Below are positions 8,671 to 18,289 of a stretch of 64,000 bases of DNA, piece after piece. Source of the DNA: Psychrobacter sp. FDAARGOS_221 (GTDB lineage Bacteria > Pseudomonadota > Gammaproteobacteria > Pseudomonadales > Moraxellaceae); contig NZ_NWFK02000001.1 in the NCBI RefSeq assembly GCF_002313155.2, positions 1,550,001-1,614,000 of the forward strand. The letters run 5' to 3'. The notes beneath the pieces are model-generated. The model did not search any database. It saw nothing but the letters and a program-made list of their open reading frames with translations, and was not told where the DNA came from. Both the position numbers and the translations under genes were made by a program. The first letter of the stretch is position 1, and every line of letters begins with the position of its first letter.

Positions 8671-10188
8671 ATGATAGTACCTTCTATAAATACAATACGA
8701 GACGAGTGGTTTTCAAATGTGCGTGGTGACGTGCTCTCTGGATTGGTAGTCGCTTTAGCCCTAATCCCCGAAGCCATTGCCTTTTCTATCATCGCCGGTG
8801 TTGATCCAAAAGTGGGGCTGTATGCCTCATTTTGTATTGCGGTTGTCATCAGCTTCGTCGGTGGCCGCCCAGGTATGATTTCTGCTGCGACCGGTGCCAT
8901 GGCATTAGTCATGGTCACCTTAGTCGCTGAGCATGGGCTGCAGTATTTATTGGCCGCCACCTTACTGTGTGGTGTGATTCAGTTCGTCATGGGTGTGTTT
9001 AAGCTCGGTAATCTGATGCGCTTTGTATCACGCTCAGTGGTGATTGGTTTCGTCAACGCCTTGGCCATTTTGATTTTTATGGCGCAGCTGCCAGAGCTGA
9101 TTCCAGCATTAAACCCTGAAGCGGCCGATCGAATTGGGCTACCTGTGTACCTGATGACCGCAGCCGGACTGGCTATTATTTACGGTTTTCCGTTAATACC
9201 AAAAATTGGCAAAATCATTCCTTCACCGCTGATTTGTATTGTTGGTCTGACCATCGTTGCATTATATATGGGATTAGACATCCGTAACGTCGGCGATATG
9301 GGTGATCTGCCAGATACTCTGCCGATGTTTTTATTACCAGATATCCCACTAAACTTAGAAACCTTACTAATTATCGCGCCTTACTCTGCTGCATTAGCCG
9401 TGGTTGGCTTGCTTGAGTCTATGATGACAGCAACTATTGTCGATGACTTAACCGATACCTTAAGTGATAAAAACCGCGAGTGTCGTGGTCAAGGTATTGC
9501 CAACGTGGTATCAGGATTCTTTGGTGGTATGGCCGGCTGTGCCATGATTGGTCAATCAGTGATTAACGTAAAATCGGGTGGCCGTACACGTCTATCGACA
9601 CTGATTGCCGGTGTGGTGCTACTAATCTTAGTGGTATTTTTAAGCGATTGGGTCAGTCAAATTCCGATGGCAGCATTGGTTGCGGTTATGATTATGGTCT
9701 CTATCGGTACCTTTAACTGGGAGTCGCTACGTGAGTTCAAGACCCATCCTATGTCATTCAACATAGTCATGGTCGCTACTGTCATCACTACCGTGTTTAG
9801 CCATAACTTGGCTTACGGTGTGTTGGTTGGCGTCTTATTATCTGCCCTGTTCTTTGCTAACAAAATCAGTCAATTCTTAAGTATCTATAGTGAGTACGAT
9901 GAGCAAAACAACACCCGTTACTACTATGTACACGGTCAGGTATTCTTTAGCTCAACCACTTACTTCTTAGACAGCTTTGATACCAAAGAAGCGCTTAATA
10001 GTGTGGTTATTGACGTCACACACGCTCACTTTTGGGACGTGACAGCTGTGGATACCTTAGACAAGCTTGTTATCCGTTTCCAACGTGAAGGTATTGATGT
10101 TAAAGTAATTGGATTAAACAGCGCCAGCCGTACCTTAATTGATCAGTTCTCGATTCATGATCGTCGTGACATCGGCTTGCTTGATTAA
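8671..10188 (+). CDS. SulP/SLC26 family inorganic anion transporter
   Basis: This 505-residue inner-membrane protein has about eleven to twelve hydrophobic segments (residues 20-395) and a C-terminal cytoplasmic STAS domain (about 410-500), the standard SulP layout. The first segments contain the family stretch [18 protein letters not shown]. Substrates in the family include sulfate, bicarbonate and dicarboxylates; sequence alone does not decide. A universal stress protein gene follows 31 nt after the stop, a pairing seen with bicarbonate-type SulP transporters, so bicarbonate or a general anion is a reasonable guess. The long upstream spacer suggests its own promoter. Confidence 0.88.
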   Translation: MIVPSINTIRDEWFSNVRGDVLSGLVVALALIPEAIAFSIIAGVDPKVGLYASFCIAVVISFVGGRPGMISAATGAMALVMVTLVAEHGLQYLLAATLLCGVIQFVMGVFKLGNLMRFVSRSVVIGFVNALAILIFMAQLPELIPALNPEAADRIGLPVYLMTAAGLAIIYGFPLIPKIGKIIPSPLICIVGLTIVALYMGLDIRNVGDMGDLPDTLPMFLLPDIPLNLETLLIIAPYSAALAVVGLLESMMTATIVDDLTDTLSDKNRECRGQGIANVVSGFFGGMAGCAMIGQSVINVKSGGRTRLSTLIAGVVLLILVVFLSDWVSQIPMAALVAVMIMVSIGTFNWESLREFKTHPMSFNIVMVATVITTVFSHNLAYGVLVGVLLSALFFANKISQFLSIYSEYDEQNNTRYYYVHGQVFFSSTTYFLDSFDTKEALNSVVIDVTHAHFWDVTAVDTLDKLVIRFQREGIDVKVIGLNSASRTLIDQFSIHDRRDIGLLD

Positions 10189-10219
10189 TTAACAGACAGC
10201 ATCAGATTGAGTGAGTCAT

Positions 10220-11080
10220 ATGAGTAACTTAATACCAGACAGTGTCATTGCCTGCCTTGACTGCCCAAATCATGTGCAGGCCGTACTCGATGCCAGCATG
10301 TGGTCGGCAAAGGCGTTGCAAGCACCAATCGGTTTGCTACATTCAACGCCGAGCGTGTATCACAAAGCAGCCATGGACTACTCTGGTTGCTTGATTGCCG
10401 ATGATGGTGAGAACTTGCTGAACCAGTTAGCACGTGAAGAAAAAAGCAGTAACAGTAAGCTGCGTGACCAAGGCCGAGTGCTATTAAAACAGGCCGAAAA
10501 CTACTGTGAGCAGCATCAAGGTCGCCATCAATTTCATACCTATATGCTACATCGTCATGCCTCATTAGCCGACAGCCTTGATTATGTCGATAATAATGCT
10601 CAGCTGATCGTGATAGGTCATCAGGTAACCTGCAAAGACACCCTGTCACAGTTAGTGCGTGCCAGTCGCTGCCCTATTCTGGTGACTCACGAAGACTTTC
10701 ATGCTCCCAAAACAGCGTTGTTTGCCTTTGATAATCGCCCGACCAGTCATGCCTTATTAGACTGGTTGTGCAGCAACTCGTTGGTGAGAAATCTAACCCT
10801 ACACGTGGTAATGGTCGGCGAAGAAAATGAGCGCAATAAAGATGCGCTGCGTGAGGCTTATGCGCGCTTAAAGCAGGTCGGTATTGACTGTAAAAAGGCG
10901 CTGCTTGAAGGCCGAGATACCACAGCGACCCTGACCTTCTATCAACAAAAGCATCAGCTAGATCTCCTAATCACCGGTGCCTTTGGTGAATCACGCTTAC
11001 ACGAGCTGCTACATGGCAGTGATACACGTAAGCTACTTAAAGCCAGTCGCACGCCTTATTTACTTTACCCACGTATGTAG
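10220..11080 (+). CDS. Tandem-domain universal stress protein
   Basis: This 286-residue cytoplasmic protein has two UspA-like domains in series, about 1-150 and 160-286. The second-half motif GAFGESRLHELLHGSDTRKL resembles the ATP-binding G-x2-G-x9-G(S/T) element of Usp proteins. The first domain has a weaker equivalent (IVIGHQV). I chose the ATG at 10220 because GAGTGAG sits just upstream; the in-frame GTG at 10211 lacks one. The gene follows the SulP transporter by 31 nt and is closed by an intrinsic terminator at 11091-11124, so the two form an operon. It probably senses nucleotides and adjusts the transporter (inference). Confidence 0.85.
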   Translation: MSNLIPDSVIACLDCPNHVQAVLDASMWSAKALQAPIGLLHSTPSVYHKAAMDYSGCLIADDGENLLNQLAREEKSSNSKLRDQGRVLLKQAENYCEQHQGRHQFHTYMLHRHASLADSLDYVDNNAQLIVIGHQVTCKDTLSQLVRASRCPILVTHEDFHAPKTALFAFDNRPTSHALLDWLCSNSLVRNLTLHVVMVGEENERNKDALREAYARLKQVGIDCKKALLEGRDTTATLTFYQQKHQLDLLITGAFGESRLHELLHGSDTRKLLKASRTPYLLYPRM

Positions 11081-11090
11081 TAATTAACAT

Positions 11091-11124
11091 AAAAAAAGCA
11101 GCTTAATTTAAGCTGCTTTTTTTT
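11091..11124 (+). terminator. Intrinsic terminator of the sulP-usp operon
   Basis: A perfect hairpin with arms AGCAGCTTA and TAAGCTGCT is flanked by an A-run and followed by eight T residues, 10 nt after the usp stop codon. Confidence 0.9.
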
Positions 11125-11201
11125 CGAGTATTTACTCTCTCTACAAAATTTACTCTACAGATTTAACCTATAAAACAGTTAATTTGCTCCGTAGGTAGTC
11201 T

Positions 11202-11241
11202 TTATGCTTATTAGATAATCGTTATGCTTATTAGATAGTCA
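11202..11241. repeat. 20-bp tandem repeat, two copies plus a partial third
   Basis: TTATGCTTATTAGATAATCG is followed by a copy with two mismatches, then by a partial copy (TTATGTTTATT) that runs into the 3' end of the cytosine deaminase gene at 11248. The array lies at the junction of two convergent transcription units. Confidence 0.75.
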
Positions 11242-11247
11242 TTATGT

Positions 11248-12504
11248 TTATTTTGTTTTACGGAATAAGTCTAGCTCAACTTCATAGCTCGGCTCTGGCT
11301 TTTTGAACAGATACTCACCATTTCGGATTGAGGCTAATGCATCAGCACGCTGACGTACCGCTTCAAACGGAGAATCTGCATCTAATACTAGGAAGTTGGC
11401 TGGCTTACCTTTTTCAAGACCATACTGATCTTCAACGTTTAGCGTCTTCGCACCGTTATAAGTAATCAGGTCAATACATCTGTCTAACTCATCGAATGAC
11501 ATGGTCTGTGCCAAGTGAATACCATTGTCTAGAATATTCATCAAGTTACCGTTACCAGCTGGATACCAAGGGTCATTAATCGAGTCTTGACCAAAACAGA
11601 CGTTAATACCACTGTCCCAGAACTCTTTCACACGAGTTAGACCACGGCGTTTTGGATAGGTGTCCTGACGACCTTGTAGATAAGCGTTCTCAGTTGGTAG
11701 TGAAATAAAGTTCATGCCCGACTGCTGGAACAGTTGCATCATACGGAATGCATAGGCGTTATCGGCGGAACCGAATGAACAGGTATGGCTGGCCGCGGTA
11801 CGTGTGCCAATACCTTCTACCATTACTAAGGCGTTTAATAGCTGTACATGACGGCTCATTGGGTCGTCGGTTTCGTCACAGTGAATATCGATTAATTTGT
11901 CATATTTAATCGCTAACTCTACTGCTTTACGTACCGAATCTTGACCAAACTCGTAAGCCCATTCAAAGTGCGGGATACCGCCAACACAATCTGCGCCCAT
12001 CTTCAGCGCTTCTTCTACCAACTCATCACCTCCTTTATAAGCGTACATCCCCTCTTGTGGGAAGGCGACAATCTGAATGGTGACATTGTCTTTTAGCTGC
12101 TCACGCACCTCTAACATGGCTTTTAGACCGGTTAAATCTGGGTCACAGACGTCAATGTGAGTACGGATAAATTGCACCCCTTTTGACACTTCTTCTTGAA
12201 TACCTTTTAGCGCACGCTGTTTGGCATCTTCTAGCGTCTGTGTCTTTTTGACATCGTGCCAGCGTGCAATACCTTCGAACAGGGTACCACTGCTGTTATT
12301 GGCGCCTTCACTTCTACCGGTATAGACATAATCTAAGTGTAAATGCGCATCGACATAAGGCGGCACAACCAAACGGCCTTTTAGATCAATCACCTCATCA
12401 GCATCGGCTAGATTGTTACCGATGTCATGAAACACGCCATCTTTAACTAAAATTTCACTGGCATTGTCATGACCATAAACCTTGGCATTAATAAACTTTT
12501 TCAT
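11248..12504 (-). CDS. codA: Cytosine deaminase homologue (CodA-like amidohydrolase)
   Basis: This 418-residue amidohydrolase aligns by eye along its length with E. coli CodA, which deaminates cytosine to uracil. Metal and catalytic residues are present: HLH after DA near residue 57, the stretch around FPQEGMYAY, HCDETDD, ASHT and the metal-binding Asp of GQDSINDPWYP. That last motif is GHDDVFDPWYP in E. coli, so the His and the second Asp are replaced by Gln and Ser. The second Asp (D314 in E. coli) influences substrate choice, so isoguanine, creatinine or another pyrimidine could be the true substrate. The start has AAGGAGAT 5 nt upstream. An MFS gene ends 9 nt upstream, so the pair is an operon for uptake and deamination. 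Confidence 0.8.
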   Translation of the reverse strand: MKKFINAKVYGHDNASEILVKDGVFHDIGNNLADADEVIDLKGRLVVPPYVDAHLHLDYVYTGRSEGANNSSGTLFEGIARWHDVKKTQTLEDAKQRALKGIQEEVSKGVQFIRTHIDVCDPDLTGLKAMLEVREQLKDNVTIQIVAFPQEGMYAYKGGDELVEEALKMGADCVGGIPHFEWAYEFGQDSVRKAVELAIKYDKLIDIHCDETDDPMSRHVQLLNALVMVEGIGTRTAASHTCSFGSADNAYAFRMMQLFQQSGMNFISLPTENAYLQGRQDTYPKRRGLTRVKEFWDSGINVCFGQDSINDPWYPAGNGNLMNILDNGIHLAQTMSFDELDRCIDLITYNGAKTLNVEDQYGLEKGKPANFLVLDADSPFEAVRQRADALASIRNGEYLFKKPEPSYEVELDLFRKTK

Positions 12505-12513
12505 AATATCTCC

Positions 12514-13719
12514 TTAAGCGTCTAACGTACGTTTTGCCATAACCGATAAAATAATGGCTGGAATAAAACATAAGATGGATAAGTAAACGATGCCCATCAC
12601 CCCGACTTGTGGCGCATGCACCAAGATTAAGCCGGCGATCCAAGTGGCTATCATGATTGAGAAGTTAAACACACTCGATTGCACCGAAGTGGCGACCGCT
12701 TTGGCTTCTGACACCTGCTTGCTCACTGCGGTCTGCCACATGGTCACTAATGGGCCAAAGGCCAAGCCCCATAAGAAAAAGGCAATGTGTGACAGTCCAG
12801 AAGTGCCGCCGAATAATACGAAAATACCCATAGCCAGCGCACCAGCAATTAACATCGCCACAATGAGACCACGCAAATGGGCATCAATAACACGTGCCGA
12901 TAACACCACAGAGATGACTGAGCCAATACCAAAGATAAGTAACGCCAGACTAATACCGCCAGCGAAGGCCAAGGTATCGACCAATAACGTGATGTAAGTG
13001 TAGGTACTATAGTGAGCCACTACCGACAAGAAGGTCAGCACCAGCACTATCCACACTTGTGGAATCTTTAACATCGCCAGTGGTGAGTTGCTTTGGGTCA
13101 GCTTTTCGCCTGGTACCGCAGGCAAGAACTTCGCCGATAATAAGGCAATCAAAGCCCCCATAGCGCCTAGCAATATAAACTCTGTACGCCAGCCAAGATG
13201 GGTGCCTATATAGGTCATAAACGGCAATCCCAAACTGACACCAAAGGTGTTGCCTGCCATGATGATGGTAATGGCGCGGCCTTGCAGATCTTCAGTGACC
13301 AGCTCTGCGCCATAGGCTGCAATCATCGGCCACATAATACCGGCACAGATACCGCCCAAAATACGCATGGCGACAATTAAATAGTAAGAGGAAGTCAGGG
13401 CGACCACGATATTAGAGACCGCAAAGCCTGCCAGCAGCAGTAATAGCAGCGTTTTTCTATTGATGGCCAAGGTCATACTGATTAGCGGAATCGCAAAAAT
13501 GGCGGATGCTAGGGCATAGATACCCACTAAGAAGCCCACTTGCGTCTCTTCGATACCAAGGCCTTGCGTCATTTGCGGCAAGATACCAGAAGGCACCAAT
13601 TCTGAGAGGATACCCACGAAGGTAACACTGGCCATTAAGCCAAAGATAAACCAAGAAATATAATCTTTTTTAACCACTGCATTGTTTGAATTTACAGGGG
13701 TATTTGAGTTTATAGACAC
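12514..13719 (-). CDS. MFS transporter (DHA1-like), partner of the deaminase
   Basis: This 401-residue protein has the twelve-segment hydrophobic pattern of the major facilitator superfamily and starts with a short cytoplasmic tail (SINSNTPVNSNN). Motif-A-like residues occur around AINRKTLLLL between segments 2 and 3. The start is GTG at 13719, preceded by an excellent ribosome binding site, GGAGGAA. The deaminase gene begins 9 nt after its stop. In E. coli the cytosine permease CodB belongs to the NCS1 family, so an MFS carrier here is a different solution. Nucleobase or nucleoside import is inferred from the neighbour; efflux cannot be excluded. Confidence 0.8.
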   Translation of the reverse strand: MSINSNTPVNSNNAVVKKDYISWFIFGLMASVTFVGILSELVPSGILPQMTQGLGIEETQVGFLVGIYALASAIFAIPLISMTLAINRKTLLLLLLAGFAVSNIVVALTSSYYLIVAMRILGGICAGIMWPMIAAYGAELVTEDLQGRAITIIMAGNTFGVSLGLPFMTYIGTHLGWRTEFILLGAMGALIALLSAKFLPAVPGEKLTQSNSPLAMLKIPQVWIVLVLTFLSVVAHYSTYTYITLLVDTLAFAGGISLALLIFGIGSVISVVLSARVIDAHLRGLIVAMLIAGALAMGIFVLFGGTSGLSHIAFFLWGLAFGPLVTMWQTAVSKQVSEAKAVATSVQSSVFNFSIMIATWIAGLILVHAPQVGVMGIVYLSILCFIPAIILSVMAKRTLDA

Positions 13720-14496
13720 ATCATTTCCTCCAAACCATGATGCTCAACAGCGACACCGTGATCTTAGGGCATGTTCTTAGTTTGTGTGCTTAACGTTGAT
13801 GATGCGACTAACGTTAAATGGATCAAATACGAGGACAGGCTCTAGGTCATTTATTGGCTGGCTGGTTTTGAATTGCTACTTGTGAGTTATGCGTTAGCGC
13901 TTAGAGTGTTCACTGGATTTCAATTAGCAGGTTGTTAGCAAGCCTTTGATAGGTTAACCGTTTCAGCTTAATAGAGGGTTGTTTTATTAATAGCTGGATT
14001 AATAGTTAGTGTATTAATGTAATGGCTGGTGCAGCCTTAGCTGAGCATGAGTTAATGGTTGGTTTAGTTATTAGTTATTAATTATAAATTATTAATTATT
14101 AATTATTGGTTAAATATTATGAGTTAAATGTACGGTATAGATGGATGGCTTTGGGAAGGGAAATCGAGCCAACAACTATAGAATATAAAATATATAAAAC
14201 AAATAAATCTTAGGATTAGATTACTATAAAACTGAAATTTAGAAAGTATTAAGTCAGTATTAAAAGGCAACCTAGTGTAACTTTTAATCGACTCTTATTC
14301 CCTATTATTAATATGGGTTTATTATCGGTAATTTCAAGCCTGCCCAAATTACTTAACAACCTGCTTTAATGATTTAAAAAGTAAGGTGTCATCTAAACCC
14401 ACAAAGTGTCGATTGTTTACTTCACAAATTACTAACCAATGGCTAACCCTCTTTATAGAAACTTCGTTATAATAATTCAGTTATTGCCTGATATGG
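13720..14496. other. Long AT-rich intergenic region
   Basis: This stretch separates the divergent MFS and glnK genes. It contains many TTATTAATT-type low-complexity runs, for example 14065-14115. I see no coding signal, tRNA or clear terminator. The promoter for the MFS-codA operon must lie near the left end. The NtrC and sigma-54 elements for glnK begin just to the right. Confidence 0.5.
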
Positions 14497-14515
14497 TGCA
14501 CGTTAATTTGGTGCA
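14497..14515 (+). promoter_or_regulatory. Possible NtrC site (distal)
   Basis: TGCACGTTAATTTGGTGCA has both half-sites of the NtrC consensus (TGCAC and TGGTGCA), with two extra bases in the spacer. It lies about 88 nt upstream of the sigma-54 core promoter, a usual enhancer position. Confidence 0.55.
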
Positions 14516-14528
14516 CTATTGTGTAATA

Positions 14529-14545
14529 CGCACCATTATGATGCA
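14529..14545 (+). promoter_or_regulatory. NtrC-binding site (proximal)
   Basis: CGCACCATTATGATGCA matches the 17-bp NtrC dyad (TGCACCAAAATGGTGCA type) with correct half-site spacing and few differences. It lies 40 nt upstream of the -24 element of the glnK promoter. Confidence 0.7.
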
Positions 14546-14584
14546 TTTTTAGCCCTAAAAGTGTCCTCCCCCTTCATTTTTAGT

Positions 14585-14600
14585 TGGCACAATTCTTGAA
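14585..14600 (+). promoter_or_regulatory. Sigma-54 promoter of glnK-amtB
   Basis: TGGCACAATTCTTGAA carries the -24 element TGGCAC, a 5-nt spacer and the -12 element TTGAA, close to the consensus TGGCAC-N5-TTGCW. It is 103 nt upstream of the glnK ATG on the correct strand. With the two NtrC-like dyads upstream this is a nitrogen-limitation promoter. Confidence 0.88.
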
Positions 14601-14694
14601 ACAATGTCATCAGTAGCGATAAATGGTTTGTTGTATTAACAGGTGGCTTATTGCCAACAACTTAATCTCAAACAACTATCAAAATCATTAATAA

Positions 14695-15042
<348 letters not shown>

Positions 15043-15153
15043 ATCAGCTTTGTCGTCATGACTTAGCGCTCAGCTGTCACTGATTAAGATCAAGAACTTA
15101 ACGCTGACCATATGAGCACACGCCAATCGGCATTGCATTCCAAGGGGGAACAC

Positions 15154-16446
15154 ATGCAAAACCAGATCTTTGAGCTTCAATACGCACTCGACACCTTTTA
15201 TTTCCTAATTTGTGGCGCCTTAGTCATGTGGATGGCAGCTGGCTTTGCCATGCTTGAAGCAGGTTTGGTTCGCTCTAAAAATACCACAGAAATCCTCACC
15301 AAAAATATTGGTCTTTTCGCCATTGCCTGTACCATGTATATGATCTGTGGCTATCAGTTTATGTATGGCGGCGGCTTCTTCTTAAGTGACATCGCTGGTA
15401 ACGACACCTTGGTTGCTCAAGCGCTTGCCGATTCTGCTGAGAATGGCTTCGGTGGCGATTCTGTCTACTCAAAAGCCTCTGACTTTTTCTTCCAAGTGGT
15501 GTTTGTGGCAACTTGTATGTCGATTGTGTCAGGTGCGGTTGCTGAGCGTATGAAGCTGTGGGTGTTCTTTGCCTTTGCTGTGGTGATGACCGGACTGATT
15601 TATCCGATAGAGGGCAGCTGGACTTGGAATGGTCAATCGGTATTCGGTCTGTTCTCACTGGGTGAAGTGACTGACGCGGCGGGCAATGTGGTACGTGCTG
15701 GTTTTAGCGACTTTGCAGGCTCTGGTATTGTACATATGGCAGGCGCTTCTGCTGCTTTGGCCGGCGTATTATTGCTCGGGCCGCGTAAAGGCAAATATGG
15801 TAAAAACGGTGAAATCCGTGCTATTCCAGGTGCTAATTTACCGCTTGCTGCTTTAGGTACCTTTATTCTTTGGCTCGGCTGGTTTGGCTTCAATGGCGGC
15901 TCTGTGCTTAAGCTTGGCGATATCAATAGCGCACATACGGTTGCTATGGTATTTTTGAACACCAATGCGGCAGCTGCTGGCGGTGCATTGGGCGCCTTAT
16001 TGTTAGCGCGTATCATCTTTGGCAAAGCCGATTTAACCATGTTGTTAAACGGTGCATTAGCCGGTCTGGTTGCCATTACTGCCGGCCCCGATACCCCAAC
16101 TCCTCTACTGGCAACAGTATTTGGCTTTATCGCAGGTATGCTAGTGGTTTGCTCGATTCTAGCATTAGATAAGATGAAGATTGATGATCCGGTTGGTGCC
16201 ATCTCGGTTCATGGCGTGGTCGGTCTGTTTGGTTTACTGATTGTGCCTATTACCAATGAAAACACTTCATTTGGCATGCAGCTTATGGGCGCCGCTACCA
16301 TCTTCGTTTGGGTATTCGTGTGTAGCCTGATTGTTTGGAGTGTTCTAAAAGCCGTTGTTGGCCTACGCATCTCTAAAGAAGAAGAGTATGAAGGTGCAGA
16401 CATCTCTGAATGTGGTCAAGAGGCCTATCCTGAATTTGTGAACTAA
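15154..16446 (+). CDS. amtB: Ammonium transporter AmtB
   Basis: AmtB is the inner-membrane ammonium channel, a trimer controlled by GlnK. The protein from 15154 has 430 residues and eleven to twelve membrane segments. The pore twin histidines are in GSGIVHMAGASAA and AISVHGVVGLFG. The C-terminal tail with EEEYEGADISECGQEAYPEF contains the GlnK-interacting region. I chose the ATG at 15154 because AAGGGGGA precedes it by a good distance; the in-frame ATG at 15112 has no ribosome binding site and would add 14 polar residues. It is cotranscribed with glnK and closed by a terminator at 16489. Confidence 0.94.
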   Translation: MQNQIFELQYALDTFYFLICGALVMWMAAGFAMLEAGLVRSKNTTEILTKNIGLFAIACTMYMICGYQFMYGGGFFLSDIAGNDTLVAQALADSAENGFGGDSVYSKASDFFFQVVFVATCMSIVSGAVAERMKLWVFFAFAVVMTGLIYPIEGSWTWNGQSVFGLFSLGEVTDAAGNVVRAGFSDFAGSGIVHMAGASAALAGVLLLGPRKGKYGKNGEIRAIPGANLPLAALGTFILWLGWFGFNGGSVLKLGDINSAHTVAMVFLNTNAAAAGGALGALLLARIIFGKADLTMLLNGALAGLVAITAGPDTPTPLLATVFGFIAGMLVVCSILALDKMKIDDPVGAISVHGVVGLFGLLIVPITNENTSFGMQLMGAATIFVWVFVCSLIVWSVLKAVVGLRISKEEEYEGADISECGQEAYPEFVN

Positions 16447-16488
16447 TCCGTAAACCCTACTCTCTCAGTTGAGATTAGAATAAAACAA

Positions 16489-16516
16489 AAAAGGAGCCAA
16501 TAAGGCTCCTTTTTTT
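16489..16516 (+). terminator. Intrinsic terminator of glnK-amtB
   Basis: The hairpin AAAGGAGCC / GGCTCCTTT with a 5-nt loop is followed by a T-run, about 45 nt after the amtB stop codon. Confidence 0.9.
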
Positions 16517-16570
16517 ATGGCAGTAAAACAAAGATTAAACGCTAGCCAAAGAAGTCTAAAATGGATATGA

Positions 16571-17056
16571 TTAGGCATGCACCCACTGAATAATGCGCTC
16601 TTCTAGATCATCTTCGTTAACCCAGGTTTCACTAACACAGCGACCGGCGACGCCAACACCTGCCTGACGCATGCCTTGCTTAGTCGCCTCAATGTCATTG
16701 GTCAATAATAAATGCCACTTGGGCAAGTCTTGTCCCAAATACAAACGCTTATAGGCACAGTTTTCGGGCAGCCACATCATATCCGGTAGCTTCGCGGGCG
16801 TCAGCGACACACACTCTGGCACATACTGATGGCGATTGGCATAATTTGAACAATAGCCGGTCTCACAATCTAGCAGCTTACAGGCAACATCGGTGTATTC
16901 AACAGTATACGGCTCATCTGGATCGTCCAAGAACTTCTCCAAACAGCAGGCACCACACCCATCACACAGTGCTTCCCACTCTGCGGTGGTTAGCTCCTCT
17001 AAGGTATATTGCTGCCAAAAATTTGGTCGCATCTGCTCGGTTGTCGCCACTGTCAT
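16571..17056 (-). CDS. YcgN-family cysteine-cluster protein (UPF0260)
   Basis: This 161-residue cytoplasmic protein has the cysteine cluster CDGCGACCLEKF near residues 32-43 and further Cys near 60-70 (CKLLDCETGYC). This pattern defines the YcgN/YkgJ group of putative zinc- or iron-chelating proteins. The length fits the UPF0260 family (about 150 residues). The biochemical function is unknown. It is convergent with amtB and divergent from the dienelactone hydrolase gene. The ribosome binding site (GGGGA) is very close to the start. Confidence 0.85.
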   Translation of the reverse strand: MTVATTEQMRPNFWQQYTLEELTTAEWEALCDGCGACCLEKFLDDPDEPYTVEYTDVACKLLDCETGYCSNYANRHQYVPECVSLTPAKLPDMMWLPENCAYKRLYLGQDLPKWHLLLTNDIEATKQGMRQAGVGVAGRCVSETWVNEDDLEERIIQWVHA

Positions 17057-17380
17057 TCCCCGTATTGTTCAAAACCTAGTGCTCAAAAATAAGAAGTGAT
17101 CAGGCCATTAAAGCGATCAGGCTATTAGCGTCGATCATCATCACAAGTACTGCATTGTCACAAATAGTGCTCAGACTAATCGATTGCAGCAAGCGAATCA
17201 ATACAAAAGCGCAGCAAAGTGCAATTGATTGTAGCTGCCGTTCACATTTCTTAAATCGAAACCTGATACTATCTTTGCTATGTTAATAAGCACAACAAAC
17301 GCTGTTTCATAAAATCTCGATAAATAACCTCGTATTCGATTACTTATTCACTCACCAATAACAAAACATAAGGACATATC
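17057..17380. other. Divergent spacer, no gene seen
   Basis: This 324-nt region lies between the YcgN-like gene and the dienelactone hydrolase gene. It presumably holds both promoters. I could not pick out a repeat, RNA or protein-coding signal. Confidence 0.4.
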
Positions 17381-18121
17381 ATGAGTATTAAAACTTACGA
17401 AATCAAAACCACTGCTGATTATGGCATGGAGCTTATCAGCTATGTTGCTTTACCGGAAGATGCCACTGATGAAAACGCGGTACCTGGTATTTTGGTCGCA
17501 CCAGAATGGTGGGGCGTAGTCGATCATCCACGTGAAGTAACTGAACGCCTTGCAAAAGCAGGCTTTGCTGCTGTGGCAATGGACGTCTATGGTGAAGGCA
17601 AATTAACCACTGATGCGGCGCAAGCCAATGAGTGGATGACGCAAATGCTAAACGACCAAGACAAATTAATGGGTCGTTGCCGTGCCATTTTGGATGATTT
17701 TGCTGACCAACTGCCTGTGGATGGCAATCGCTTAGGTGTGGCCGGTTACTGCTTTGGCGGTAAAATTGCGCTTGATATGGCACGTGAAGGTATGCCAGTT
17801 AAGGCAGTCGCTACTTTCCACGGTAACCTATCACCAAAACAACCCGCGGAAAAAGACACCTTTAAAGCGGCAGTATTAGTCGCTCACGGCCGTGACGACA
17901 GCATGGTATCTATGGACGATGTTGCAGGTCTAAAACAAGAGCTAGACAATGCTGATGTTAACTACAGCGTCGATGTGTACGACAATGCCAAGCATGGCTT
18001 TACCAACCCAAATGCGGATAAGCGTGCTGCTGAAAATGGCGTTGACCTTGGCTACAACGAAGCGGCTGCAAAAGAAAGCTGGGATAAGATGATCGACTTT
18101 ATGCGTGAACATTTGAAGTAA
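17381..18121 (+). CDS. Dienelactone hydrolase family protein
   Basis: This 246-residue alpha/beta hydrolase carries the dienelactone hydrolase triad: nucleophile C124 in AGYCFGGKIA, Asp 172 or 173 in HGRDDSM, and H205 in AKHGFTNP. The family hydrolyses lactones and related esters; the natural substrate here is unknown because no aromatic degradation genes are nearby. The ribosome binding site AAGGA precedes the ATG. It appears monocistronic with a terminator at 18162. Confidence 0.88.
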   Translation: MSIKTYEIKTTADYGMELISYVALPEDATDENAVPGILVAPEWWGVVDHPREVTERLAKAGFAAVAMDVYGEGKLTTDAAQANEWMTQMLNDQDKLMGRCRAILDDFADQLPVDGNRLGVAGYCFGGKIALDMAREGMPVKAVATFHGNLSPKQPAEKDTFKAAVLVAHGRDDSMVSMDDVAGLKQELDNADVNYSVDVYDNAKHGFTNPNADKRAAENGVDLGYNEAAAKESWDKMIDFMREHLK

Positions 18122-18161
18122 ACCCCTTCGTTCATAAGCCATTTAATCAAAGCTTAATCAC

Positions 18162-18197
18162 AAAAAGACGCTCACACTATCAGTGCAGCGTCTTTTT
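18162..18197 (+). terminator. Intrinsic terminator
   Basis: Arms AAAAAGACGCT and AGCGTCTTTTTT form a hairpin 40 nt after the dienelactone hydrolase stop codon. Confidence 0.85.
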
Positions 18198-18289
18198 TGA
18201 TGAGCAGTTGTGGTTATCGCCCATGCTTATCGCGAATAGTGTAAACTTAGGCGCATACGCTTAAACAGACAATACAGGTTATTTTAGAC

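Noticed and set aside
12590-12997. 135-codon antisense frame inside the MFS gene
   Set aside because: Shadow of the real transporter gene; no start signal.
15633-16202. 189-codon antisense frame inside amtB
   Set aside because: A reverse-strand shadow of a strongly coding membrane protein gene; Pro/Ala-rich composition reflects that.
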